Shown in pieces: positions 7,501 to 15,865 of a DNA stretch of 60,002 nt. Position 1 is the stretch's first letter. Each line of letters begins with the position of its first letter. The position numbers and the translations under genes were made by a program. Source of the stretch: Candidatus Altimarinota bacterium (GTDB lineage: Bacteria; Patescibacteriota; Gracilibacteria; UBA1369; 2-02-FULL-48-14); contig WFTC01000018.1 of NCBI GenBank assembly GCA_015485665.1, positions 1 through 60,002 on the forward strand. The letters are read 5' to 3'. The notes beneath the pieces are model-generated. The model did no database searches, was not told where the DNA came from, and saw nothing but the letters and a program-made list of their open reading frames with translations.

Positions 7501-8311
7501 TCTGGCATTCAGGTTTGTCACAAGTGTATTCTGTATAATTTGTGAATGTATCGTTATCGTTCCAATGTTTTTCAGCTGTTCCATCTTCAACGGAAGCACT
7601 CCAACAAGAGGAATCTCCGTAATCTCCACAGTTTTGATCAAATATCCAAAATTGCACATAAAGTGAAGATGTTGTAGTTGCAGATCCAAATGCTTGTCCA
7701 TCTTTGAACTGCCAATACACGGCTTCCGCCATATCACGATCATCACCTTCATCTTCAGTATCTCCGTCTCCGTCGTAATCATTAAACCCTGGAATTAGAG
7801 GTTTGCCTGAAGCATCATCCATCCCATAGTTCCATTCAACATAATCAGGATATACGGCATCAGCAGAGTTATCGTTTTGAACTAACTTGACTTCCACGCC
7901 ACCATAACTTGTTGAACTTCCGCCATTACATGGAACAAGACCGTCATTAACTCCGTCACTTTCTTTTCCTCCGTAAGGTACCGTACATTCCAAAGTGCTT
8001 AAATTTACGGATTGCATGAAATCATCATGTAGATAAATCCTAAGTTTGTGAGCTACAAAATAAGACTCATAACCTTCATCCGGTTTTGTTGTATTTTCGT
8101 AGCCGTGTGCATGCCAAGCGTCCAGAGGCTCTTCACAAGCTATTGTTTGAGAGAGACTGTCACCATAGAAACTCAAAGAAGATTCATCCGAAGAGAAAGG
8201 TTCATACGTCTCTACATTGCGTGCAGCTGAGCTTACGCCGATTATAAGCATACTCAGAATAAATCCGAATACAAATGAAGTTAGAGCGGATCTTGTGAAT
8301 TTTTTATACAT
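4550..8311 (-). CDS. Very large secreted surface protein (1253 aa)
   Basis: The start is placed at ATG 8311, because the protein then begins with a clean signal peptide (MYKKFTRS followed by a hydrophobic core ending near VSSAARN). A TTG six codons upstream is possible but less likely. The protein is Ser/Asp/Glu/Gly-rich with many Cys. It includes D-rich calcium-binding-like stretches (DYDGDGDTEDEGDD, DEDGDGIDD, DIDKDNDVD) and a glycine linker (GGGGGNGGGSGGGSGSGG) near the middle. The C-terminal 150 residues (LHITGNILYED to the end) have an alternating beta pattern and no membrane anchor. No catalytic motif is recognised. It follows the 49-aa lipoprotein by one base and precedes holA by four. 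A role as a surface or pilus-tip-like structural protein is inference from composition. Confidence 0.75.
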   Translation of the reverse strand: MYKKFTRSALTSFVFGFILSMLIIGVSSAARNVETYEPFSSDESSLSFYGDSLSQTIACEEPLDAWHAHGYENTTKPDEGYESYFVAHKLRIYLHDDFMQSVNLSTLECTVPYGGKESDGVNDGLVPCNGGSSTSYGGVEVKLVQNDNSADAVYPDYVEWNYGMDDASGKPLIPGFNDYDGDGDTEDEGDDRDMAEAVYWQFKDGQAFGSATTTSSLYVQFWIFDQNCGDYGDSSCWSASVEDGTAEKHWNDNDTFTNYTEYTCDKPECQSLTMDINSENIGVDDLGSAFISINTQVTDTSGADITADSEINWKAFSYQETQPDFGDTANANGDFRYGLWDSLGRMNDLITKATKEISYFNQSAGDWILAKVDGSAPGVCEAAIQLPYCVNLDITSPSIVMPTSAPSSQEISIDVEASTGEDWPYTIEWDSTDENSLFDGNTPPYQSDLASGGWNVTYESSESSQIDVKALDDVAGFCSASINLTITQAAICESLSIGDPYFADGSSFDPNNQDDVARLDGNEIMCWNFELNVPTGDPLYTPSLSAYAYESNGGALTTDSIEISVDAGPSASGSGSASVNLNGLPIYTGSICWTGFEENEYLDAFVEGEATYCSAEYEFSFESGGACVDEDGDGIDDNTGEICEDEPGNPGGGGGNGGGSGGGSGSGGVEGDNGGNSGDIDNKENGEIGKFDKFIYTFNFSPEQDGNDFYDTFFTHNADRAFYTLDYIPNGSESELYFTDGLWSSAGTQSDLGGSLIFVTDATMLSADIDKDNDVDQYGVYRYELIERMGFDSKEFDENADKIGDDIQNGAFAPVIPYLTFEDGKKAVRIEDCIYDAEGAEVSGEICVDNLENTLEYEGAVRLLNLDDFAQEYANEIEDGNIRIRLRYVAIVNNALDCSNGSDPCLTEKFVNEAEVTVNGGESAQAEAMLASLCQYLVTRNAGDVFLEQQIDGGSDIACIYDGSEFDVEDYRNVDSLVVYDDEKEQSEEDETIINYDYEESEGVSYSSGYSEFSVSFCDDTESNTGGIIANLSSYVCEIVVSVADLWKSSTVESTTSSQISQAVRNAETRQSTLNGTVSSWETLVNALSNNNNPESGVLYYQGSGESLTLGNLNVPNGAWTLIVTNADLHITGNILYEDAGAGTDYRNLPSFAIIVEGGDIDISANVSEINAFMVTDQKFTGEARSEVDQQLVIRGSLYGNVQELFNSARYVGSPSTNIPGGGLVIYYDETIILNTPPYLNEKVDIYSEETVN

Positions 8312-8312
8312 A

Positions 8313-8462
8313 TTAATTGAATATTTCAATATTTGCGGGAGTGCTTGAATCTATTGTATTTTGAGGTACTTCCTGACGAGAAGGATAATTCATATTTCTA
8401 TCTTGGATAGTGCAAGATAATAGCATAGTTGTCAAGAGCATCAGTAGAATATTTTTTTTCAT
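8313..8462 (-). CDS. Small lipoprotein (49 aa)
   Basis: This short frame reads MKKNILLMLLTTMLLSC, then a polar tail of 32 residues ending in IEIFN. The N-terminus is a textbook lipoprotein signal: two lysines, a hydrophobic core and the lipobox LLSC with Cys17 as the lipidation site. The mature peptide would be about 33 residues. It lies 20 bases behind the 1650-aa gene, and its TAA stop is one base before the ATG of the 1253-aa secreted protein, so translation is probably coupled. An lgt-like gene is present in the window. Homologues cannot be judged at this length; the signal and the spacing are the evidence. Confidence 0.75.
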   Translation of the reverse strand: MKKNILLMLLTTMLLSCTIQDRNMNYPSRQEVPQNTIDSSTPANIEIFN

Positions 8463-8482
8463 ATTTTTTTAATTATTTATAT

Positions 8483-11400
8483 TCAATTTCTTCTTCCACC
8501 TCTTCTTCTGCCGAATATGCCACTGTTTCCGCTATTTGTACCATTTGCTCCATTTTGACTCCCTCCTGTACCGTCAAAATTTCCATCTGTGATTTCGCTT
8601 CTGTTTTCTCCAAGTGCATTTTGACCGCTCTTACTTGATTCGTCTTCAGGAGGAGTTTCTTCTTCAGGTACTGGCTCGGATTGATTTTGATTGTGTATTC
8701 TATCCGCATTTCTGATTCCTCCAACAGCTTCTGCTCCATACATTTTGGCAGCGGCATTAGCTGAAACAGAATCCATACTGCGTGTAGTCGCACCACTGAA
8801 TCCGCTTAGTCGTTCAGCTTTGTAGGTGCTTGTGAAATTGCGACATTTATGAATGTAACCTACTTGCATTCTTACTTTTATATAAATTCTACGACCACCA
8901 TAGCTTGCTATTCTTATGCCGCTTCCACTTTGATTGCCAAGTTGATTCATAACATCTTCAAATGCGGTATATGCTTTAATCTGCTCATCTGAAAGTGATG
9001 TTTTATCTGTAATCTTTTCTTTTCCTATTTCAGCCAAAGCTTCTGCATATTTCGGACCGAAAATCATTGCTCCGGATTCCAGAATTTGCAATGCTATAGG
9101 ATTTTGGAATGCCAATCTTGGATTATCCAGATCAAAAGGCGCCATTTGCCCCTCCAAAGCCTTCAAAAAGTCATATACCTCTTGATCTGTCATTTTGAAA
9201 TTTGCCTTCATTACATCCGGAGTGAGAGTCATTGCTCCTTCCAAATTTACGCTGTCTTGCAGACCATTTAAAAATTCCATTACATTTCCTTGCGGTAATC
9301 CGCCTATGTGAGTGTGTACCAATGTACTTTGCTCCACACTGCTTTCAGGGAGATGGAAATCTCCGTTTGCAAGTGCATGACGCATTTTAAGTCCGTAATA
9401 AGAGGATATTTTTCCTGCGATAGTTTCATAATTTTCTACGCCGGCTTTTTTAAGGGATTGCTCAATTGATGCACGGTTCCAGTTTGTGATGTGCTCTATG
9501 AAAGCCATGGGATTTTCAGGTGCATCTGAACGGTCTTCAATTAGCAATAATTGCAGGAATGCAGTGACTTCAATTGGATTCTTTTCATCAATGCCAAACT
9601 CTTCCATTAAGGGTTTTGCAGTGTCAAGCAGTGCCTTTGCATATTCTTCATTGTTTGCTCCGAGAGAAGCTTTTTGAATAGAGATTGCGTTTTTAATTCT
9701 CAGGGAATTGTTTTTTACGAAATTCTCCATTTCTTTGAATCTTGCACTATCAATACTGCCGGATGCCCTGCTTCCCAAAACGGAATCCAGTTTTTCTTGT
9801 GCCTTTTGTACATCTGCATAATTCCATTCAAGAATATTTTGATCATTTTTAATAACTTCTTCTGCCAGCATGTGAAGGCGCATTTCCGCTTTGGAATTAC
9901 GTCCACCTTCACGTTGAGAAACATAAGCTTCCACATGTTTTTCATTGCTATGACGTATTTGCTCTGGATTTTTATTTGGATTGTCAGTGATATATATGCG
10001 AGTTACTTCTTGAACACCTCCGTTTGGAAGCGGAGTTGCATGAGTATGTCTTTGTATTGCCAAACTTTTACCCGCAGGCATGCTGAAATAAAATTCGCCA
10101 TCTTGTCCGGGATAAGCATAAATACCTGCATTTTTATCTCCGTAAACTTCAACAAGTCCATCAACTTGCAATGGCAATAGTTTGAATTCACCTGCGTTTT
10201 CTATACGTTCAATTTTGACTCCAAGTTTATTCATGAAATAATCGCTGGCTGCTTCAAGGTCATTATAAGGATCAAATGTTTCCGCTCCTTTGCGTCTGTA
10301 AACTCTCTCTCCTTGATTTGTTATATTCAGATCTCCGGAAACAGTTATAACTTTGTATCCTTCCGCACCGGATTGTCTAGCTTTTTCAGCAAGATCTCTA
10401 TCTGCAAATTCAGTTGTATCAAAATGATCAGGTTTAACATAAATCATTTGAGTTTTGCCTTTTATTGCAACCCCTATGCGAAGCATGAAATAAGGAGGGA
10501 ATGCAATAGCTTCCACACCTATTTTATCAAAGCGTAAAGTACTTAGATCATCCAATGCTTCAAAGCTCATTTGTCTTTTGAAATATTCCTTCAGCGACTC
10601 TTTCAATTGAGCTTTCTGACGAGCATTCAACTGATCCAAGTCGCCTGATATTTCATCAAACCTTTGATCTATAATCTTTAGTTGACGATCAATTTCCACT
10701 TTACTTTCAGTGTATAATTCAGAAGCACGTTGCGCTACTACATTTTCTTGATTTATGTCAATCAGGTTTACACCTGCATGTATCAAGGCTAGATTTTCCA
10801 TAAAGCCATGTTCAGCGGAAGTTTGAGCTCCTATGCTCATTTGAATGCCGGAAGACCAAGTTTGATATTCGCCCCAGTTATGTTTTATGCTGAGCGATCC
10901 TGCAGATCCCCATGTCATTTCTCCTGGGAATGGGCCTGCAAAGCCAACTCCGGCACTTATTTCATTTCTTTCTTCCGTTCCAAATTTCTTTTGATAAGAT
11001 GGTCCAAGGTGAAAACTAAAATTTTCTTCAAAGCTATTCGGAATTGCTTTATCACCTCTATTATTGTAATTGAACCCCATACTCAAATTTATTGAATTCC
11101 CATCTTTTTCAAAAATTGTGAAACTTTTGCTTGCTCCAATATTTACATCACGTCCGTTTACTTCGCGCCTTCTTTTGTCATTTTTAGGTGTGCGTCCTTT
11201 CGCATTTCTATGTTGAACTTCATTTTTAGTGAAATGCAGCATTGCAATTTGTGCATTTTTTATATTTTCACCTATTTCTTGTAGTTCTTCCGCTGAAAAT
11301 TCATAGCGTCCATTCATAGCTTCAAGCGGAGCAGCTATGTCTTTTGGGAAAGAATTAATTACTTTTTCTTTCAACTTTGAATATTCTTTCATCTGTTCAA

Positions 11401-13435
11401 TCATCATTCCGTGTTGAATCAATTGTATTGTCAGAGGGCTTAGCTCTTGCATATTTTTCAAGCTTTCAACATTGATTGTTTCATTTGGATAAATAATGCG
11501 ATCCTTACTTTGCCGCCTATTTGTCTGCATTTTTCTATTCATAAGCAGATATCCTTGTTGTCTGTATTTTTCCAATTCTTGAGCGAGTTTATTCAGATCT
11601 ACCACTTCCATGCCATTTTCAATTCGTGTTACTTTTGATCTGATTTGATTGTAAGCATAAAGACTTGTAAAGAGTTGTTCATAACTTTGTCCCTCATCAT
11701 ATTTTATGTACTCTCCCATATTTCCCATACTTGCGTTTTTTCCAACTCTTCGTGTGATGTTTTTCCACAGACCCGCTCGTGATAAAGGTGCATTTTGTTC
11801 CGGAGGGAAAATTGCAGCTATTGCTGGTTCAGCTATTTGACTCAAGTCATCACTTTTAGCAATGCCTCTATCAATTTTCGTATCCACATAATTTGCACTC
11901 TTCATCAAAGGCACGACTTTAAGCAGGCGATGAGCTCCAAGTAAAAACTTTTCATTCATTGACTGCTCTGCAAAGAGAGTGTGTATTTTGGGGGTGCGAT
12001 GAATTACTCCTGATTCAGACTCGGTAAACATTTTACGAATTTCATTTTCATATTTGTAAAGAACTTTTCTTTGCTCATTGTCATTCATTAATTGAGCTAC
12101 TTCTTTGCTAAAAAATTCATCAGCCGTCATATCTTTATTTTCCGCTTTAGCGCTAATAATTGATGCTTCAAGTTTTTTTAAATTTTCCGTTTCATTTTTG
12201 ATCTCTTTATATTTTTCTATGAAAGTTTTACCATTCATTCCAAGAATTACTTGAGTAATTTCTTTCAGAGATATTTTTTTTCTATTTCCTCTTTCCATTA
12301 TTTCAATGAAAAGCGCAGTTCCGTTTTTATCGGAGGCTATGGATTTTTCCAGGTCCGCCAGTTGTTCACAAATTTCAACAACATAATCTCCCATATCCAT
12401 AGCCAGCAAATCAGTTTCAAGATCTGCTCCTTTCATCTTGGCTACATCTAAAGGTATATCAACTTTATAAGATCCATGTAGAATTTCTTCAGCTTCTTTT
12501 AAGGCTGAACTTTCATTATTTCTTTTCATGGTTTCAAATTTTCTTTCTGCGTTGCGTGCCGCAATTTCGTTTTCATAAATTATTTTTTCCACCCCATTTT
12601 CTTCTGCTGCATTTTGAGTGTTTTTATAACTGTCTTTTAAGACAGTGAATGTGTCTCCGGATACTATTGGAATATAATTGCCTTTGTTTTTTTCCCAAGG
12701 TGGATTTGTATAAGTTTTTCCATCTGGCCAAAGATAGGCGTATCCTTCAAAACCGTTTACTCGCTTTACTTGCACTTTTGTAAGACCGGTTGCTGTCATT
12801 ATATGTCCGAGCCTTACGTTTTGGTGTGCATATAGATTTAAATTGCCATCAGTATCATGAAAGTCAACTTTATACACTGCGCCTTCTTTTAGTTTTTTTG
12901 CTTCAACTTTTATTGCTTCGCCATTTGTTTCTTTTCTCACAAATGCAAGAGAAAGCTTTTCAAGCTCGGAAAGATTGCGTGTTTCGTGTGCCTCACTTAT
13001 GCGTTTCATATTTTTTTCAAGAGCATCTAAACGATCTTCCACTTGTTTTTGCAAAAGATTTATTTCATTTTGATCAAGTATAAGATCTGCATATTTTGTT
13101 GTAAAACTATCAAGAAGTTTTACATAGTCATCTTCGCTCAGTTCCTTATTTTTACGTTTTTCGGTGATTTCATTTAATGAATTTAATGCCTTATCCATCT
13201 GTTCAAGCTGAGATCTGTTTAATTCACCTTTTTCCTTTTTAGCTTCAATTAAATCAATAAGGCTTTGAGCCTTTGGATTGCCATTTAAAAGCTCTCGTAC
13301 TTTTTCAGTCATTTTTTCACTTATGTGCCTTTGATACTCCTTTGAGTTTTCAGCTACATTTATTTGCGCTCTTTCAATTCCCGAAGCAGGATCTTCTTTT
13401 GGTATTGTTTTATTTTTGCGTTTAAATATTGCCAT
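8483..13435 (-). CDS. Giant protein of unknown function (1650 aa)
   Basis: Not recognised. The start is set at ATG 13435 (MAIFKRKNK), 30 bases downstream of a good promoter -10 box. A longer frame opens at 13510, but its first 25 codons overlap that promoter. There is no signal peptide or membrane segment. Residues about 1-190 are Lys/Glu-rich and helical with coiled-coil character. A segment near 770-885 is Gly/Ser/aromatic and beta-rich (SFTIFEKDGNSINLSMGF, GVGFAGPFPGEMTWGSAG). The C-terminal 100 residues are low-complexity (SEPVPEEETPPEDESS, then Gly/Asn-rich) and end in GRRRGGRRN. It heads a minus-strand run with a lipoprotein, a secreted protein and holA. It may be cytoplasmic, or exported by a route without a classical signal. 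The basic tail could bind nucleic acid or the envelope; that is speculation. Confidence 0.7.
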   Translation of the reverse strand: MAIFKRKNKTIPKEDPASGIERAQINVAENSKEYQRHISEKMTEKVRELLNGNPKAQSLIDLIEAKKEKGELNRSQLEQMDKALNSLNEITEKRKNKELSEDDYVKLLDSFTTKYADLILDQNEINLLQKQVEDRLDALEKNMKRISEAHETRNLSELEKLSLAFVRKETNGEAIKVEAKKLKEGAVYKVDFHDTDGNLNLYAHQNVRLGHIMTATGLTKVQVKRVNGFEGYAYLWPDGKTYTNPPWEKNKGNYIPIVSGDTFTVLKDSYKNTQNAAEENGVEKIIYENEIAARNAERKFETMKRNNESSALKEAEEILHGSYKVDIPLDVAKMKGADLETDLLAMDMGDYVVEICEQLADLEKSIASDKNGTALFIEIMERGNRKKISLKEITQVILGMNGKTFIEKYKEIKNETENLKKLEASIISAKAENKDMTADEFFSKEVAQLMNDNEQRKVLYKYENEIRKMFTESESGVIHRTPKIHTLFAEQSMNEKFLLGAHRLLKVVPLMKSANYVDTKIDRGIAKSDDLSQIAEPAIAAIFPPEQNAPLSRAGLWKNITRRVGKNASMGNMGEYIKYDEGQSYEQLFTSLYAYNQIRSKVTRIENGMEVVDLNKLAQELEKYRQQGYLLMNRKMQTNRRQSKDRIIYPNETINVESLKNMQELSPLTIQLIQHGMMIEQMKEYSKLKEKVINSFPKDIAAPLEAMNGRYEFSAEELQEIGENIKNAQIAMLHFTKNEVQHRNAKGRTPKNDKRRREVNGRDVNIGASKSFTIFEKDGNSINLSMGFNYNNRGDKAIPNSFEENFSFHLGPSYQKKFGTEERNEISAGVGFAGPFPGEMTWGSAGSLSIKHNWGEYQTWSSGIQMSIGAQTSAEHGFMENLALIHAGVNLIDINQENVVAQRASELYTESKVEIDRQLKIIDQRFDEISGDLDQLNARQKAQLKESLKEYFKRQMSFEALDDLSTLRFDKIGVEAIAFPPYFMLRIGVAIKGKTQMIYVKPDHFDTTEFADRDLAEKARQSGAEGYKVITVSGDLNITNQGERVYRRKGAETFDPYNDLEAASDYFMNKLGVKIERIENAGEFKLLPLQVDGLVEVYGDKNAGIYAYPGQDGEFYFSMPAGKSLAIQRHTHATPLPNGGVQEVTRIYITDNPNKNPEQIRHSNEKHVEAYVSQREGGRNSKAEMRLHMLAEEVIKNDQNILEWNYADVQKAQEKLDSVLGSRASGSIDSARFKEMENFVKNNSLRIKNAISIQKASLGANNEEYAKALLDTAKPLMEEFGIDEKNPIEVTAFLQLLLIEDRSDAPENPMAFIEHITNWNRASIEQSLKKAGVENYETIAGKISSYYGLKMRHALANGDFHLPESSVEQSTLVHTHIGGLPQGNVMEFLNGLQDSVNLEGAMTLTPDVMKANFKMTDQEVYDFLKALEGQMAPFDLDNPRLAFQNPIALQILESGAMIFGPKYAEALAEIGKEKITDKTSLSDEQIKAYTAFEDVMNQLGNQSGSGIRIASYGGRRIYIKVRMQVGYIHKCRNFTSTYKAERLSGFSGATTRSMDSVSANAAAKMYGAEAVGGIRNADRIHNQNQSEPVPEEETPPEDESSKSGQNALGENRSEITDGNFDGTGGSQNGANGTNSGNSGIFGRRRGGRRN

Positions 13436-13464
13436 ACGTGATTGGTTTTTTTGTAAATCTTTAT

Positions 13465-13493
13465 ATTCTAGCATAAATTTAGGGTCTTTACAA
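13465..13493 (-). promoter_or_regulatory. Promoter of the 1650-aa gene operon
   Basis: On the minus strand, TTGTAA (13493-13488), a 17-base spacer and TAGAAT (13470-13465) form a sigma-70-type promoter. Transcription should start near 13458, leaving a leader of about 23 bases before ATG 13435. This placement decides the start codon chosen for the gene. Confidence 0.65.
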
Positions 13494-13538
13494 GAGTCTC
13501 TGCTTGGCATTTTCTTTGACTACTGGAAAAGTAGGAAT

Positions 13539-14210
13539 ATGAATTTCAGACCTCCGATTTTAGTCACAAACTTCAAAGCTTATAAACAAGCAACCGGTAT
13601 TAATGCGGTTGAACTTGCTAAAACTCACGAGCTGATTGTAAAAGAGCTCGGTGTGAATATTGCCATTGCAGGCCAAGCTATGGATTTGCAAATGTTGGCA
13701 GCTTCGGTCTCTTTGCCTGTTTTAGCTCAACATGTTGATGGCTGCGGTTATGGAGCTTATACGGGACATGTGCCTGTGGAAATTGCTCATGGAATGGGGG
13801 TTGATGGAGCGCTTTTGAATCACTCGGAAAGGCGGCTTTCAGATACTCAGATTCAAATGGCTGTGGATGACATGAAACGTTTGGGTATGCTTTCCGTGAT
13901 TTGTTCTGAAAGTGTGGAGGAAGCACATCGTTTTATTGAGATGGGTGCTGATTTTGTTGCAATTGAGCCGCCTGAATTGATTGGAGGAGAAATATCGGTT
14001 TCAACAGCACGTCCTGAATTGATTACAGAGGCCGTTGAAAAAATTGGATCTGATAATGTTTTGATAGGAGCTGGTATTAAAACCGGAGAGGATGTGCGAA
14101 TTGCAATGGAACTTGGAGCCGGTGGCGTATTGGTGGCAAGCGGTGTGGTGTGTTCAGATAATCCTGCGCAAGCCTTACGCAATCTATGTCAAGGTTTGAA
14201 GGCGCTGTAA
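13539..14210 (+). CDS. tpiA: Triosephosphate isomerase, archaeal-type (short form)
   Basis: Interconverts dihydroxyacetone phosphate and glyceraldehyde 3-phosphate in glycolysis. The protein is 223 aa, the length of the tetrameric archaeal class rather than the roughly 250 aa of usual bacterial enzymes. Catalytic residues are present: Lys13 in NFKAY, His95 in LLNHSERR and Glu143 in AIEPPELIG. The phosphate-binding IGAGIKTGEDV and GVLVASGVV match archaeal enzymes closely. The start is ATG 13539 with AGGA just before it; upstream in-frame codons overlap the divergent gene's promoter. It opens a long plus-strand gene run. Pyruvate kinase is also encoded in the window, at 43442-44839, so lower glycolysis is at least partly present. 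Confidence 0.93.
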   Translation: MNFRPPILVTNFKAYKQATGINAVELAKTHELIVKELGVNIAIAGQAMDLQMLAASVSLPVLAQHVDGCGYGAYTGHVPVEIAHGMGVDGALLNHSERRLSDTQIQMAVDDMKRLGMLSVICSESVEEAHRFIEMGADFVAIEPPELIGGEISVSTARPELITEAVEKIGSDNVLIGAGIKTGEDVRIAMELGAGGVLVASGVVCSDNPAQALRNLCQGLKAL

Positions 14211-14240
14211 AAAAGCACTTCCACTAATTTATAAATCCGA

Positions 14241-15473
14241 ATGAGTGATTTGAAGTCAAAGTATCTTCCATATTTGATTGCATTTTTACCGGCATTTTTC
14301 CCTTTATATTTGTTTAAAGCCACATGGTTTGCTGTGCCGGTCAATCTTTTAGAGGTGATGCTTGTATTTATATTCGTGATTTTTTTCTTTACGGAATCCT
14401 TGTGGAAGCCAAAGTGGTGGGCACGTTATTCCGTGGAATGGAAACTGTGGCATGTGTTTTTGTTTCTTGCAGCTGCCATATTGAGCACAATTTTTATTCA
14501 AAAAGATCTCACTTTCATTGATGGCAGACCCTTTGATGCTTCAATAAGAGCGCTAGGTATTTTAAAGGGCTGGATTTTAATGCCCATGCTGTATTTCTTT
14601 ATGGCTCGCCATACTTTCAGGCAAAGACCTTCAATGATTCTTTTAAGTTTGGATGCTCTGCTGTTAGGCGCTGGTATTTTATCTCTTTTAGCTTTAAAAC
14701 AGGTATTATATGCCGATTTTATTACTTTTGATTCTCGTGCATCCGGACCCTTTGAATCTGCCAATTATCTTTCTTTGTATATAGGTCCGGCTGTTTTGTA
14801 TGGCTTTGTGCAAAGTATGGAAGATCCTTCATTGAAAGCGATATCACTTTTCAGACTTTTTCTTACTGTGATTAGCGCTGCCGCACTTTATTTTACTCAA
14901 TCTTATGCTGCTTACTTGGCTTTATTGGCAGCTTTGATTATTTGGCTAATATTTTCTTTCCGATCTCTGCCAAAGTCATTTAAAAAAGCTCTGACTGCAT
15001 TCAGCTTTTTTATTTTGATTTTTCTTATTTTGACTCAAGTTAATTCCGCTAAATTTCAGCAGTTTTTGGAGTTTTCCGAACGTTCTTCCACAAGTGTGCG
15101 CTTGCAAGTTTATGAAATTAGTTTAAATCTTATTACACAAAAGCCCTTTTTAGGTTGGGGTCTGGGTTCTTTTGAATGGGCATATCAAAATCAAGCAGCT
15201 GAAATTTTAGGGAAAGCTCCTTTTGAATGGGTTATGCTTCATCCTCATAATATTTTTTTGGCTATGTGGTTAAACATGGGCATATTGGGCTTGGCTGCTT
15301 TTATTTGGATGCTTGTTTCAGCTTTGGCTTGGCTCTTTGAACCTGATAAAAAAGGGCGGCGTATTGCAGCGTTATTATTGGTAATGATTTTGATTCACGG
15401 TATCTTTGATACACCTTATTTTAAAAATGATCTGGCTTTTGAATTTTGGTTGCTTATGGCTATTTTATTGTAA
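14241..15473 (+). CDS. O-antigen ligase / polymerase-like membrane protein
   Basis: A 410-aa protein with about ten or more hydrophobic segments throughout. The signature region LITQKPFLGWGLGSFEWAYQ followed by MLHPHNIFLAMWLNMG matches the periplasmic loop and following helix of the O-antigen ligase family (WaaL/Wzy-like). There, a conserved G.G...F motif and HN(I/L)(F/Y)L contribute to glycan transfer or polymerisation from undecaprenyl carriers. It lies 30 bases after tpiA in a run that also encodes a WecA-like phosphotransferase. Together they suggest assembly of a surface polysaccharide, or glycosylation of surface proteins. Which glycan, and whether it ligates or polymerises, cannot be told. 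Confidence 0.8.
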   Translation: MSDLKSKYLPYLIAFLPAFFPLYLFKATWFAVPVNLLEVMLVFIFVIFFFTESLWKPKWWARYSVEWKLWHVFLFLAAAILSTIFIQKDLTFIDGRPFDASIRALGILKGWILMPMLYFFMARHTFRQRPSMILLSLDALLLGAGILSLLALKQVLYADFITFDSRASGPFESANYLSLYIGPAVLYGFVQSMEDPSLKAISLFRLFLTVISAAALYFTQSYAAYLALLAALIIWLIFSFRSLPKSFKKALTAFSFFILIFLILTQVNSAKFQQFLEFSERSSTSVRLQVYEISLNLITQKPFLGWGLGSFEWAYQNQAAEILGKAPFEWVMLHPHNIFLAMWLNMGILGLAAFIWMLVSALAWLFEPDKKGRRIAALLLVMILIHGIFDTPYFKNDLAFEFWLLMAILL

Positions 15474-15475
15474 AT

Positions 15476-15865
15476 ATGAAAAATATGAGGCTTAAAGCGA
15501 AAGTAATTCAAGGGTCCGGCAGGGGGCGTGGGATGTCTATTCCAACACTTAATTTGGATTATGAGCCTGATTTAAAATATGGAGTTTATGCTGCAAGGGT
15601 ATATTTTGATGAAATAGCGTATGCAGGCGCTATGAATTGGGGGCCAAGACCAACTTTTTTAGAGGAAGAGGCTGTGATGGAGATTCATTTATTGGATTTT
15701 TCAGGAGATTTATATGGTAGAGATGTGGAAGTTGAGGTTCTCGGATTCATTCGTAATATACAAACTTTTAAAAATATTCATGATTTAAAGAAGCAGATTA
15801 AATCGGATATTACCCAAGTTAAAAAAATTCTGTATAATTCTGGCAATGAAAGATTTTTTACGTAA
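15476..15865 (+). CDS. Stand-alone riboflavin kinase
   Basis: Phosphorylates riboflavin to FMN. The 129-aa protein corresponds to the C-terminal kinase domain of bifunctional RibF: GSGRGRGMSIPTLNLDY (nucleotide- and flavin-binding loop with the conserved PT), YGVYAARVYFDEIAYAGAMNWGPRPTF, and EIHLLDFSGDLYGRDVEVEVLGFIR. The N-terminal FAD synthetase (adenylyltransferase) domain is absent, so FAD must come from another enzyme or from outside. The start is ATG 15476, three bases after the previous stop; a longer frame from 15446 overlaps the upstream gene. Its last 20 bases overlap the murE-like start, so translation is coupled. A flavoprotein gene (50947-52857) is in the window. Confidence 0.88.
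   Translation: MKNMRLKAKVIQGSGRGRGMSIPTLNLDYEPDLKYGVYAARVYFDEIAYAGAMNWGPRPTFLEEEAVMEIHLLDFSGDLYGRDVEVEVLGFIRNIQTFKNIHDLKKQIKSDITQVKKILYNSGNERFFT

Noticed and set aside
13436-13510. Longer N-terminus for the 1650-aa protein
   Set aside because: These codons overlap a well-formed promoter (13465-13493) that would start transcription downstream of them.
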